NCBI GenBank assembly: GCA_021229015.1
Contig: CM037794.1
Location: 45,071,436-45,135,435 of the forward strand
From: Solen grandis
Taxonomy: Eukaryota > Mollusca > Bivalvia > Adapedonta > Solenidae
Direction of reading: 5' to 3'
Length of the DNA stretch: 64,000 nucleotides
Under the pieces are notes generated by a model. It searched no databases. It saw only the letters and a list, made by a program, of their open reading frames with translations, and was not told the DNA's origin. A program made the translations under genes and the position numbers. Positions 1 through 11,536 of this stretch are shown piece by piece (the first letter of the stretch is position 1; the number at the start of each line of letters is the position of its first letter).

Positions 1-504
1 AAGCGTATGAAATTGATATTTTCAAAATAATTTATCACAATTTGTAACTTATGATATATTTTGTTAGTTACAGGTCAAAATATTGTCGTACACGTATGGA
101 AAATACCAGACAAGCATAAAATCTCCCTTATGCCAGAACAAAAATATGGACATAAAAATAACCCCAAATATATGAAAATTTATATACCTATATTTTTCTT
201 AATAAAAAAAAATTCACAAACAAATTTCTTTTATTTTTTTAGATTCAATCCACTAGAATAAAGGCTTTCTGATAATGTAGAAAATCACACCTCACCATGT
301 TTGTTTTCAAACTTTAACTGCTATTTTTATTGAAATTTTAGCCAAATTTACATAAACTGTATAATGTTTATTTTTGGACCTTCAAAATTTGGCAAATATA
401 CCTTTGATAATATCTTTAACACATGAATCTTAAAGATTTAGAGTTTTCTTTAACATTCTCCTTAAATAAAATTAAAAAACTATCATCCCTTTCATAATTT
501 TCAG
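1..504. other. Intron upstream of the first visible exon
   Basis: AT-rich sequence with no domain similarity that I can see. The short open frame near 61-261 has low-complexity composition and no recognisable motif. The segment ends in a T-rich tract and the AG acceptor of the next exon at 503-504. Confidence 0.6.
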
Positions 505-695
505 CCTGTGGTGGAACCTTCACAGCGCCAACAGGGGTCATTAGGTCACCTTACTTCCCTGATCCGTATCCGAGCAACAGAGAGTGCTCTTATATCATTA
601 GCCAACCAGAGGGCAGACGTGTGTCCTTGATCTTCAACTCTTTTGATGTAGAGGGCTCAGATTTTACTGGAAATTGTTCTTATGACTTCCTGGAG
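505..695 (+). CDS. Exon 1 of window: CUB-a, N-terminal half
   Basis: Enters in phase 1 (the first base of the first codon comes from an exon outside the window) and leaves in phase 0. The peptide opens CGGTFTAPTG, then SPYFPDPYP, RECSY (C2, with Tyr where Trp is usual), FDVE, GNC (C3) and YDFLE. The Glu of FDVE and the Asp of YDFLE are two of the three usual calcium ligands. Acceptor ttttcag ends at 504; donor GAG|GTATTT starts at 696. A 9.55-kb intron follows. Confidence 0.88.
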
Positions 696-1067
696 GTATT
701 TAAAGTTTATATTTTATCTGTAATATTCTAAATGTTACCAGTTATTAAGAAATAAGAAAAAAGTGGGACCAATTTAATTAAAATTCATATATACTGAACT
801 CATAAATTAAACCTTATGAGGAAGACATCAGATAATGCATCTTTTAACTAATTTACACCATAAAATAATGAAATATACCCATTTATTTCATGGCTTAAGA
901 CCCTTATGGATGGATCCATGACCTTTTGAATTTTGTAAGTTTTTGTATTATAGTATTTTGTATCAAGGAATTACAGTAATACAACACTAGTCCACGTGGT
1001 TATGTGTTTGTGGGTAAGTTTCATTGTAATCAAATTAAAAGGTCACCACAGAAATCTATCCATTAGT

Positions 1068-1692
1068 CATGGTCCTGGTTGTCCTGTGTTTATGGTCCTG
1101 GTTGTTCCTGTGTTTATGGTCCTGGTTGTCCCTGTGTTCATGGTCCTGGTTGTTCCTGTGTTCATGGTCCTGGTTGCCCCTGTGTTCATGGTCCTGGTTG
1201 TTCCTGTGTTTATGGTCCTGGTTGCCCCTGTGTTCATGGTCCTGGTTGTTCCTGTGTTCATGGTCCTGGTTGTTCCAGTGTTTATGGTCCTGGTTGTCCC
1301 TGTGTTCATGGTCCTGGTTGTTCCTGTGTTCATGGTCCTGGTTGTTCCTGTGTTCATGGTCCTGGTTGTTCCTGTGTTCATGGTCCTGGTTGTTCCTGTG
1401 TTCATGGTCCTGGTTGTTCCTGTGTTTATGGTCCTGGTTGCCCCTGTGTTCATGGTCCTGGTTGTTCCTGTGTTCATGGTCCTGGTTGTCCCTGTGTTCA
1501 TGGTCCTGGTTGTTCCTGTGTTCATGGTCCTGGTTGTCCCTGTGTTCATGGTCCTGGTTGTTCCTGTGTTCATGGTCCTGGTTGCCCCTGTGTTCATGGT
1601 CCTGGTTGTTCCTGTGTTCATGGTCCTGGTTGTTCCTGTGTTTATGGTCCTGGTTGCCCCTGTGTTCATGGTCCTGGTTGCCCCTGTGTTCT
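1068..1692. repeat. 24-bp minisatellite, about 26 copies
   Basis: Unit is close to CATGGTCCTGGTTGTTCC plus TGTGTT, with variation mainly TTC/TCC/CCC and TTC/TTT. Because 24 is a multiple of three, several frames on both strands stay open ([16 protein letters not shown] and others). No codon bias, splice link or neighbouring domain supports translation. It lies in intron 1 about 370 bp after exon 1. Confidence 0.95.
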
Positions 1693-2872
1693 TGATTACA
1701 TTTCCTTCCACAGTTTTGAAGAGATTTCAATGAAACATCATAGCTATGATTACCATGAAATGTAATTGTTCATGTCAGTCCCATAAGCCATTGCAAATTT
1801 ATAAACAAAATTCCTGTAATTACATAAATAATAAAATGCTTGTAAAATGTGATAATTAAATGAGACTTACCTTTGATGATGGGAAGTTGAAGTTTGATGG
1901 ACTTAAGTTTAAAGGTTTTAAGGGTTGACCATAAAGTGTAGTTGTGTATAACATGTTTCTCATGTCTGCCACTGATAAAGTATTGCAGAGTTGGTGGCAT
2001 TTGATATTGGACAAAATCATGCTACTGACAATATAGGCACATGAAGTGAATGCAACCCAGTTTTTTTTTGTTTTTTTTAAGATTATTTTTACTACCTGTG
2101 GCTTTCTTACTGGGAAAATAAAGGTACATATTAAAAAAATGGGAAATTATAATGAAAATGTTTTAAATTAACAATAAAATTATCTAACTAAAGGTATGTC
2201 CAAGAAAGTTTCATATCATATTTAAATACAAGAATAACACAAACTTTATAAAAATTCTATGAATTTCCTTTTGAGAAAAAAACAAAAACAAACTATTTCA
2301 TTGGGACAAAAGGTATTACATGCATTTTGGGAAAATGTCAAGTTTTTGGCTAGGGGAAACAATCTGTAAAAAGTAGTAAATTTACTAAATATCAATCACT
2401 GAACTTTCCAGTTTTAATATTACACAACTAATACTGGCCTGAATACAGCCTAGCCTTGTGTTGTTTTTATTCAGTATACTAAATATACTTACTATGTTTT
2501 TTTTTATTAAATCAATCAGTTAGTGTTCTTTGTAGCTTTGATATTTTAACATTTTTAAGATTGGCTCCTTTTATCTTCTCTTGATTCACCACTTTTTTGT
2601 CTGTTCTGTGAATTAAATATTTTGCTATACTCTTTCACATTGCGTGTCTTTGTTAGTTAGAAATAAACACCAATGTCAAAACATTTTATAGATAGGTTCA
2701 AATAAACAAAAGACAAGCCATAAACAAATTGAAAATTTACAAACTCAGGCAAAAAGTTTTCCAAATTAACTAATCAGAAGAACTAACATCTTCATGGTCA
2801 TTATTCATTTTAATAAGAGTTGTAACAGAAAGTATTTAAACATGCAACATTTTTCAGTTAAATAGATATTTT
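1693..2872. other. Intron 1, no recognisable feature
   Basis: AT-rich intron sequence with poly-A and poly-T runs. I see no domain, tRNA or clear repeat boundary here; the short open frames have no family signature. Confidence 0.5.
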
Positions 2873-3542
2873 TATACCTACTTTGTGTCTGGGGGCTATA
2901 TTTGAGTCACATCTGTCTGTTTACAAGATTTGTCTGCCCTATTTCTTGGCTGCATTTGGCTGGATTTGATTTAACTTTACAAGACTGTTTAGTACAAACC
3001 CTAGTTTTGCATATCTTTGTCACATCATGATTGGCTCGATTTTAAATTAGTTATTGCCCTTTGTTATACTTACTGAATATATTTTGTCCACACTATATCT
3101 TGGCTACCAATGGTCTGATTTTGATTTAACTTAATTCACAGCATGAATAAGCACCAAGTCTTGTTGCATACATCATATTGGCATGCTATGACTGGCTTGA
3201 TTTTAAATTAATTCTGGCCCTTTCTTATATAAATTGAATATATTAGCTACCATTGATCTGATTTTGATTTAACTTCACATTATTAAAAAGTACCAAGTCA
3301 TGTTGTGCATGTTAGCGCCCTTGCAAGATGGAGTCAATTTTTCCCCGATTATCACAACGTGACTTTATTTTCTTAATTTGTGTTGGATTTCTGTTCTCAA
3401 GGGAATTATGAATGATTTTCAAGGAAGAGGTTGGGAATCAAGTAAGTGTCCCTGGTCTTAGAATTCTGTTTCGACGTTTTTCAGACCAGATATTTAACAT
3501 TTATTAAAGCCCGCCAAACGCCTTTGTCTGGAGATCTCCAAT

Positions 3543-4218
3543 ATGGCGCATTTGTTGTCAAAGCCGCTATCCGTGCATTTCAGCACAAAGAGTTTCAAAC
3601 ATATATCGCATGAGGAAGTAATCGAAGCTCTCGAGACAATTGACATAGATAAGTCTAAAATTAAAGCCATTCAAATCACGGAAAAAGAATGTGTGTTAAC
3701 TGTAATGAGCTCGGACTTAAAAAACAAAATTCTAACGGAAGATCTGCGTGTCCAGAATAGGCATGTAAACATTACTTACGTCAAGAAACTTATCACAAAT
3801 GTAACAATTAAAGATGCCCAGTATGAAATGCCCGATTCTGTCATCATCGGCAATCTTTCGAAATATGGTGAAATTATTGACAAAAGCTTGGAAAGGGGGC
3901 TTGTGAAGGGGACGCAAATTGAAAACGGAACTAGATGTGTCAAAATTCTAAACTGTGTTCCTATTCTACCGGTTAACGTTGATTCAACAATTCAAGATAA
4001 GGCTTTATGCTGACAACAACCGCACCCCATGCAAATACTGCAATGCAACAAATCACCCATATTTTCGATGCCCCGATAGAGCAACACCAATCACAAGCCA
4101 GAATGTTCATGCAAAGTTATGCTGGAACTGTTAAAGCACAGATCATGTCAAACGGGATTGTCCACGTGATGTAGTGTGCCATTATTGTGACGGGGAGGGT
4201 CACACCAGAAATAACTGC
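3543..4218 (+). pseudogene. LINE ORF1-like region with three CCHC zinc knuckles
   Basis: The frame from ATG 3543 runs to 4013 with no strong motif (a possible RNA-binding fold). One frame over, three retroviral-type knuckles follow: CKYCNATNHPYFRC (4030-4071), CWNC-x4-H-x4-C (from 4120, broken by TAA at 4132-4134) and CHYCDGEGHTRNNC (4177-4218). CCHC knuckles bind single-stranded nucleic acid, as expected of a retrotransposon RNA-packaging protein. At least one frameshift and one stop disable it. Confidence 0.75.
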
Positions 4219-4348
4219 CCAGTATTATAATTCGGCGGAGAATATGCCACCGAGGTCCTGGAGGGACAGGATGATGATGTTGTTTATGATGATGATGATG
4301 ATGTTACTACTATTTCTACTATAACTGCCACTACTGTGATAAGCATAG

Positions 4349-4845
4349 ATGGAACTGGGGACCTGTAAAACATATGCCGCCAAGTCAGCCAATCTACTGA
4401 GAGAGCTGGGCAAGAAAACAGCGGTGCAGCTCATATACAGAGACTCTAACTGTAAAAGGTTGTATTATAAAGATCCTTCTATCAAGAACATTGCGACTTC
4501 TGGGCAGACCTCTGCCAGTATTGAGTCACTTTTTAAGAAGGAAAATGTGTTACCATCAGAGCAAGTGAATGCAGTCATTTTGCATTTAGGAACAAATGAC
4601 ATATCAAAGTCGGATAAAGACGCTGTTGTGTGCAACATAAACATGCAATAGACAAGTTATCTAAGAGATGGCCAAACATACCCATAGCCTTTTCTAGGAT
4701 CTTGCCAAGAATTGGCAGGAGTTCTGTTGCTACACGCTTCAATGAGGAAGCAAAATATGTAAATGGAAAAATTCTTGAGCATTATAAACAATGTAGCAAT
4801 ACTCATTTCGTTGACAATGACAGCATTTTTTTTAAAGAAAGGTAA
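4349..4845 (+). pseudogene. SGNH/GDSL-hydrolase-like domain of the LINE
   Basis: Reads IYRDSNCKRLYYKDPSIKNI, then AVILHLGTNDISKSDKD, then in a shifted frame LSKRWPNIPIAFSRILPRIG and THFVDND. The DSN block and the LGTND block match block I and block III of SGNH hydrolases. Esterase-like domains are known in ORF1 proteins of some non-LTR elements (CR1 and relatives). The frame changes between 4620 and 4640. A GAT-rich microsatellite (about 4270-4305) separates it from the knuckles. Confidence 0.65.
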
Positions 4846-5079
4846 GTAGTTCAGTCGCTGTATGACAAGGGGGACCCTTCAGGGCTGCATGTGTCTGTGG
4901 ATGGGTCGGAAGAGTTGATGAACAACTTGATCGCTTTTTTAATCAGTGGTTTGTCCGACGAGGATGAAATGATGACCCCATTAAAAAGCATCCAAGACGC
5001 AACAACTCGTCATCTACACCCCCCTCCGCTACCCGAGCCATCAAACAAGTCAGATTATAACCTTTAAATTTCAACTCAC

Positions 5080-5865
5080 ATGTCATATTCAGTCGCGTCG
5101 GTGAATGTAAATGGATTGAGAGATAAAAAGAAGAGAAGAAATTAATTCTATTGGTTGGGAAAGAAAAAAAATGATATTACTTTATTACAGGAGACTCATT
5201 GTAATAGTGAATGGGAAGCCAATGCCTGGGGAAAGCAATGGGGTGGAGAAAGTTATTGGCATAACGGTAATAGTCTCTCAAGAGGAGTTGCAATTTTAAT
5301 CAGGAAAAAATTACTGTTATCAGTTGTAGATAAAGTTACCGATAATGATGGTCGTTTCTTGTCTATTGTTGTTAAAGAGAAATCACAAAAGAACGAAAGA
5401 ATTTCAAATATATATGCACCAAATCATGGCAGCAAAAGAAAACATTTTTTTATTACAATAAACAACTTAATAAAACTTACTATAAATACTCAAATAATCG
5501 GTGGTGATTACAACTGTGTACTTGATTCTAAATTAGATAGACAGTCTAAAAGGCGAGAGTATGCCGGGAATGACCTGGGTCACACAGAACTCTCGGACTT
5601 GATCCTTGATCATGGCCTCGTGGACGTATGGCGAAGGCGATATCCAGTTAAGCGTGAAACACTTACTCAGATAAAGGGTTCAAAATCTAGAATAGATTAC
5701 TTTCTATGTAGTGAATCGATTGATTGCTTAATTGAAAATGTAATAATCACTGAGTTTCTCTTTTCTGACCATAATCTTATATTCCTCAAATTAATGTATG
5801 AAAATATAGATCGCGGACTTGGATTATGGAAAATGAATGCCAGTGTGCTAGGAGATAAAGATTAA
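5080..5865 (+). pseudogene. LINE AP-type endonuclease domain
   Basis: ATG at 5080 begins SVASVNVNGLRDKKKRR, the usual N-terminal NxNG block, and is stopped by TAA at 5143. The same frame reopens: ITLLQETHC (catalytic Glu), RGVAILIRKK, IIGGDYNCVLD (Asp and Asn), KSRIDYFLCS, and FLFSDHNLIFLKL (final Asp-His). This is the exonuclease-endonuclease-phosphatase fold that nicks target DNA for priming. One stop and a frameshift after 5865 inactivate it. Confidence 0.85.
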
Positions 5866-7389
5866 AAAGTAATGTTAGAATATTTTTGGAGGAAAAACGT
5901 ACAAACTTAAAATAATTACAGCTCAAAACGAAAATGGTGGGATGTAACTAAACACAAGATGAAACAATTAACAATAGATTATTGTAAAATAAGAAAACGA
6001 AAACAGAAAAATATAATACTTTTAGAAAAAGAATTAGAATCAGTAAAAACCTCTGTTGAGGAGAGTGAAATTGAGTATTTACGTCATCAAATTTCAGCAT
6101 TCTATGAAGAAAAAGCAGAAGCAGCGATGATCTGTTCAAAAGCTTTATTCTTTAGAAATAACCAAAAACCATCGAAATACTTTTTTGAATTGGAAAGAAA
6201 AAGAGGTCAAGAGAAACTATGGTCAAAAATCAGATGTTCAAATGGTCAAATTAAATCGGATATCGATTCAATACTTAACACCATTTACTTCAGAGGGTGT
6301 TGATAATGAGGCAGCAGATAGTTTAGTAAAAAATATTAATAAGTCAATATCGAAAGACGAGGCGGTCAAGTTAGATAGACAGATAGAGGAAAAAGAAGTA
6401 AACAATGCTATAAAAAAATTCAAGATAAATAAATCCCATGGTCAAGATGGAATTGTGGCGGAATGGTATCAACATTTCTGGTATTTAATTAAAAAGGACT
6501 TAATGGACGTATTTAATGAATGTATGCAAGAACAAACTCTTTCCAGTTCTCAATATAAAGGTATTCTCTCATTAATATATAAATGTGGCGAAAGAGAAAA
6601 CTTAAAAAACTGGAGACCAATTACTCTGCTTAATGTTGATTATAAAATTTTAGCAAGATGTTTAGCTAATAGAATTAAGCCTATTTTACCCACAATAATA
6701 CATACAGACCAAAAAGGTTATGTGGAAGGACGATATATTAGCGAGGCAAACAAGGTTTATTCAGGACATTATTGAACATTCTGACCGAAAAAACAAGGAA
6801 GGTATTGTTATCTTTTTAGATCAGACAAAAGCTTTTGATAGGCAAGAATGGGGGTGGATTGATAAATGCCTTCGAAAAATTTGGATTCGGGAATACGTTT
6901 AGATCGTGGGTGCATATGCTTTTAAAACATTCAAAAACTGCAATTCAAACTAATGGCTTTATTCCGACTTTTTCAAAATTACCCGCTCAATTAAACAAGG
7001 ATGTTCGCTCGCGCCTCTTTTGTATATAATACAGGCAGAAGCAATGTCAAGCACGATTAGAAACAATCCTAATATAAAAGGAATCAGTCTACCCATAGAG
7101 AATGGTGATAAAAGACAAGCAAAAATAAATCAATTTGTAGATGATATGCAGTTATTCGTTGAAAATGATAAAAGTTTGCCACGTTTTTGAAGTACTTAAC
7201 ACATATGAAAAAGTGTCCGGTGCTAAAATGAATAAACAAAAAACGACAGGTCTACTCATAGGTAAATTAAAATCTCAAGAGATGAATAATCATGATATTA
7301 CATGGACAAAGTCATTTGTGAAAACTCTAGGGATATGTCACGGTTATGCTGGTATTGATAACAAAGCAATCTGGTTGGAAAAAATTTAA
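5866..7389 (+). pseudogene. LINE reverse transcriptase domain, multiply frameshifted
   Basis: Pieces in different frames give KKFKINKSHGQDGIVAEWY, SLIYKCGERENLKNWRPITL, DYKILARCLANRIKPIL, GIVIFLDQTKAFDRQEWGW (motif A Asp) and NQFVDDMQLFVEND (motif C, F-V-D-D). Breaks lie near 6185-6300, 6775, 6850, 7030 and 7190. RT copies the element's RNA at the nicked target. The K-N-W-R-P-I-T-L-L-N block is typical of L1/Tx1-group elements. Confidence 0.85.
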
Positions 7390-7413
7390 AAAATAAAATC
7401 TTTTTTACAAATC

Positions 7414-8860
7414 TTGAAATCAAGAAATCTCACTTACATGGGGAAAGTACTTATCATTAAAACGTATGTTCTTTCAAGAATAAATTATGAAATAGAAACA
7501 CGTGGCATCTCTGAAAAAATTGTAAGGGAAATACAAAATATCATTTTCGATTTCCTTTGGGGAGGTAAGAAAGCACTGGTTTCAAGGAAAACATTATCAA
7601 TGAAAATTGAAAAAGGAGGCTTAGATGTACCGGATATAAGCAATTATGTTAAATATATGAAGATAAAAATGTGTTATAAAATCATAAACTCAGATATTGA
7701 TAATTGGAATACAATTGGTAAACATTACTTGAAAAATGCTGATAACTTAATTATTCTCAATAGATTTTTTCGCATGCAAATGCACAGCAATAAATGGATT
7801 AGATATAGGAACTATTCCAGAATTCTATCAGGATCTTATTCTAGCATGGACAGACTTTCATCTACAAAGTAATTATAATCCAAGTGTCCTTGATTTGAGT
7901 CTGTTTGGTAATCATGAAATATTATTCAATGGAAGACCTATATTTTTTCATTCATTCACGAAGAGTAGACTTTTACACATAAGAGACATATGGGATAAGG
8001 AAACGCAAGAATTTATAAGTACAGAAAAGCTCTTACAAAAACTCAAAGTTAAAAGGAACTGGATATCTGAATGGAGCAGATTGAAACAAGCACTTCCTGA
8101 GAAATATATCGGAATTTTGAAATCGGGATCTTTTTCCTATTGTAGTCCACCAAAAGATACGTATCTTGACGGTCTCATTATAAACATGTCAAAAATAAAC
8201 ACGTGCATTATAGCGAACTGTCTTTAGGAATGATTAAATCAATGTATGACTCTACAATGTTAGAAAAATCAAAGTCTGAAATTAAATGGGAAGTACAAAT
8301 TGGTAAAAAACTAGATCAAAACTTATGGGAGAAGATATGGCTAAACATCAAACACTCTCCATCTTCTGTCAAAGCCAAACAATTTCAATTTTTGGAAATT
8401 TTTGCATAACATCGTGTGTACTGAACACATATTAAACGTGATGAATCTTTCTAATGGTCTATGTAATTTTTGCAGAAAAGACAGAGAGACTTTGTATCAC
8501 TTATTCTTTAACTGTCTGTTTGTGAAACCTATTTTATTATTTGTTGGAAAAATTTTAAAGTTCGTATTCGAAGCATGTAAAAAGGAATACCGCCAAAATT
8601 ACTTTTGAAAATATCAGTTTTGGATATCTTGATTTTTTTAAATTTATGCATTTATGCACTTATGTAATATGATTATCTTTGAAGCAAAATGGGCAATTTG
8701 GAAATATAGAAATAATTTTAAGTTTGATACTCAGAAAAGAAGCATGATAAGCATTATATCGTCATTAAAATTCTCAATTCAGGACAATTTGGATTTGGTA
8801 AAGAAAAAGTATTATTTATTAGTGACTTTCTTAGATATGTTTAATTTAGAGACAGAATAA
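7414..8860 (+). pseudogene. LINE ORF2 C-terminal region with Cys/His motif
   Basis: The connection domain reads SRINYEIETRGISEKIVREI, FDFLWGGKKALVSRKTL, KGGLDVPDI, a common arrangement after the RT of L1/Tx1 elements. Near 8470-8520 FCRKDRETLYHLFFNC matches the C-x2-3-C-x7-8-H-x4-C motif at the end of L1-type ORF2. Frame changes occur near 7870, 8215, 8405 and 8610. Confidence 0.7.
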
Positions 8861-9694
8861 TCAAAATATAGATAATGTTTTAAATACTGGTGAATTAAAT
8901 ATGAATGCTAATTCTTTCCTAAGTTTCCATTCAAAGTATCTTACATTTCGTTTCATGTAAGATACTAATCGGAATGGTAAAAATTAAAAGTTATTCTGAA
9001 TTGTATGTATGTATGTATAAGTGAATATGCATGCAGGCATATGTGTGTGTGGGTACAATTATATACATGTATAAATGTGTGTATATTGTTTTGATGGGTT
9101 AGAGGTTGATTAAAAATGTATGATTTAATTATCTTCTAACGATAGCGTGAAAGAACATAATGAATAATGATCTAATTATTTTATTTATCATGCTGCATCA
9201 AGTGATGTTATATTGATTCTGGAAGAAACTGTCAAATAAAAACACATATCAGTGTACATTAATACAGTGTACTATAATAAATACAATCTGTATTTCGCGA
9301 ATGCATGCAGTATTTTGTAAGGGTACATGAGGATGACCCTGACCCCATGTCCTCTATTATGGGGAAATAAACGAGGTTTCAGTTTGAACCTCAAAAAAAA
9401 AAAAAAAAAAAAAAAGTCATGTGCAAACCATAGGCATATCTTGACTGGCTTGATATTGTATGACTTATGGCTCTTTGTTATTGAAGATATTTTGCCCACA
9501 CTATTTTTTGGCTACCATTGGTCAGATTTATTTTTTTTAAGTTCATAACAATTATAGATACCAATCCTACTTGCTCATTTTATAGGCATGTCATTCTTGC
9601 ATCATTTTTAATTGAGTGAAGCACCCCTTGTCATATTTCTTGAATATATTTTTATCTGCTCTATTTCTCAGCTTCTGTTAGTCTGTATTTTATT

Positions 9695-9936
9695 TTAACC
9701 CTTTCCCTCATAGAGGAAACCATGAAAAGACCTATGCGAACAACATAAAACCAGATCAGCCTGCGAGTAAATCGCAGGCTGATCAGGTTTTATGCTGTTC
9801 GCTGCTCCTCAGTGGTCTGGAAATGAGGATTTTGTAATTATATTTGGTAAGGTTTAACTGTGGTTTTCTGCAGATCAGGCTTTATGTGGTACCTATTGAG
9901 TGCATCAAAATGAGTCTATATGAGGGAAAGGGTTAA
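9695..9936 (+). mobile_element. MITE-1 copy A (TTAA-flanked, central hairpin)
   Basis: Begins TTAACCCTTTCCCTCATA and ends TATGAGGGAAAGGGTTAA, 18-bp terminal inverted repeats including a TTAA target duplication. A central palindrome (arms GATCAGCCTGCGAGT and its complement, extended by AACATAAAACC / GGTTTTATGCTGTTCG) forms a long hairpin. It sits inside the family-alpha repeat exactly where the paralogue at about 3265-3275 has a single TTAA. TTAA targets and CCC ends suggest a piggyBac-like origin (inference). Confidence 0.9.
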
Positions 9937-10245
9937 CCTCACAGAATTTATAAGTACCAATGCTAGTTCCACATTATCCTTAGCATGTAATGATCAGTGT
10001 AATTTCAATTTAGTTACTGCCTTTTTTCATATTTATTGAATTTTTTGGTTGGATACATGTCAAGTGAATCAGAGGTCTACCTGTTTTTGCAGTGTTTTTA
10101 TTTTTATCCTTCAACTTTACTAATGTCTCTGACAAGGTCACAGTAACTGTGACGAAGCAGTATTTGGGTGTCTCTTCAATGATGATTCCTGTTCAAATTT
10201 GTAGTTGGTGATCTTTGTTTACATATATGCATGTATGTTTTTCAG

Positions 10246-10411
10246 ATTCGAGATGGAGCTTCACAGAGTTCACAGTTGCTTGGAAAGTTCTGTGGAGCTC
10301 AAGTCCCAGGTCCACAAGTATCGTCAGGCAACTCCATGTTTCTTAAGTTTGTAACAGATGGCTCTGTCCAGAATCATGGGTTTTCAGCAAATTACACAAC
10401 AGAGGACGCAG
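10246..10411 (+). CDS. Exon 2: CUB-a, C-terminal half
   Basis: Phase 0 to phase 1. It opens IRDGASQSSQLLGKFCG (C4 in FCG) and continues with a beta-strand segment NSMFLKFVTDGS and the closing GFSANYTTED. Acceptor gtttttcag ends at 10245; donor GCAG|GTAATG starts at 10412. With exon 1 it completes a four-cysteine CUB domain. A third calcium ligand is present as Asp in VTDGS. Confidence 0.88.
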
Positions 10412-11234
10412 GTAATGGTAATCAGAGGTAAAACTGGGTTTAATTAGGCACTGATTTTTTTATCATTACTGGGACTTGCTAGGCTAAAAAATGAGTCAAA
10501 ACACATTTATTTTACGTCGATTTGGAAACAAAATATTTCAGAGTTGTGTCAAGAGCGGTTAAATAAGTTGTGGGTTGGTGGTTATCCTGGAATTAGCATG
10601 TCCGTCAATCCATTTGTCCATCTGTCAGTCATTAGATGCAATATAGACCACACTTCTTGCTTGAAGAATGGGATGTAACTTCAGAGGTTTGTTCAGTACC
10701 AAGACTAGTTACCATCAGCACATTTTGGTTGGGCTATTATTTCACAGAGTTATGGCCCTTTGTTTTTAGCAACATAATGTACACACAAAGATGCTTATCA
10801 ACACTTTAGCTTGAAATGGATGAAACTTAGTAAGATTTATTAGGGCAAAGTTGAGTTATGCATATTATTGATCGCGTAGTTGGGATGGACCATCATAGAG
10901 TTAAATCCCTTTTCTTTTAGATAGATAATGTACATACAGTCTTGTCTGCTCTCTAAGTCTCCAAAATTGATTGAATCACAGGATAAATAGATACCAAGTT
11001 TAGTTGTGTATTTCTTTATTACAGAGTTATGGCCCTTTATTTAGTGATTATAAATTTTGTCTTGGGCATAACTTGAAAACTATCAAAAGGATTTATTTGA
11101 ACCTTTGCAATAATGGCAAGCATTTGAAATGCCATATTAAAAATTCCTTAATCCATCTGAATTTCTTATTATCTCCCTTTATTTAAAATTAGTTTTGTCC
11201 AAAGCTTCAATTGATTCAAAAGGATTGACTTGAA
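10412..11234. other. Intron 2, left part, degenerate repeats
   Basis: Contains loosely repeated blocks of the type 'gagttatggccctttnttt' and 'taccaagtttagttg', which resemble cores of the alpha and epsilon repeat families. No gene is seen. Confidence 0.45.
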
Positions 11235-11334
11235 NNNNNNNNNNNNNNNNNNNNNNNNNNNNNNNNNNNNNNNNNNNNNNNNNNNNNNNNNNNNNNNNNN
11301 NNNNNNNNNNNNNNNNNNNNNNNNNNNNNNNNNN
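11235..11334. other. Assembly gap, 100 N
   Basis: Exactly 100 N, a conventional placeholder for a scaffold join of unknown size. Exons 2 and 3 on either side are in the same orientation and compatible phase, so order is plausible. Confidence 0.99.
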
Positions 11335-11536
11335 GCAGAGACCTTGTTACAAAAAATGAAACATCATTTTGGGAGGGGGGTGGGGGGATGGAGCTGATTT
11401 AACTAATCATTGAGGTTTCCCAGCTTCTTAACATCTAGATCTCAGCATTTGGCTAACTGTAACAATAGCTTTGCCATACAGTACTATATACAAGCGCTGC
11501 ATGTCTCAAATGTATATATCAATCTGTGAAAGTGGT

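Larger units (their letters stand above)
3311..9415 (+). mobile_element. Degraded Tx1/L1-like non-LTR retrotransposon with poly(A) tail
   Basis: About 6.1 kb. The order is an ORF1 region with CCHC knuckles, an SGNH-hydrolase-like domain, an AP endonuclease, a reverse transcriptase and a C-terminal Cys/His motif, then a long 3' UTR with AATAAA at 9365-9370 and A23 at 9393-9415. Flanks carry an imperfect duplication: aagtcatgttgtgca at 3295-3309 and aagtcatgtgca at 9414-9425. Many frameshifts and stops make it a dead copy. LIVR-type RT sequence (KNWRPITLLN, FLDQTKAFD, FVDD) and the poly(A) tail favour the L1/Tx1 group over RTE or CR1. Confidence 0.85.
2873..10200 (+). mobile_element. Old dispersed repeat (family alpha), split by a LINE and a MITE
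   Basis: The segments 2873-3310 and 9416-10200 are two parts of one repeat whose paralogue lies at 14779-16400. Shared blocks include the head with a run of g/c around 'ctgggggctatat', the phrase 'taccaagtc-tgt-gtgcat', 'cttgactggcttgat', and 'ggtcacagtaactgtgac'. The LINE at 3311-9415 and the MITE at 9695-9936 interrupt it. Internal blocks repeat loosely in tandem, as in bivalve pearl/Helitron-like elements. Classification is inference. Confidence 0.6.

Noticed and set aside
996..1765. Long open frames of 208-245 residues over the 24-bp repeat
   Set aside because: They arise because the period is a multiple of three; frames overlap on both strands and none links to a domain or splice site.
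3543..8860. Active LINE
   Set aside because: Stops at 4132 and 5143 and at least seven frame breaks show that it cannot encode its proteins.
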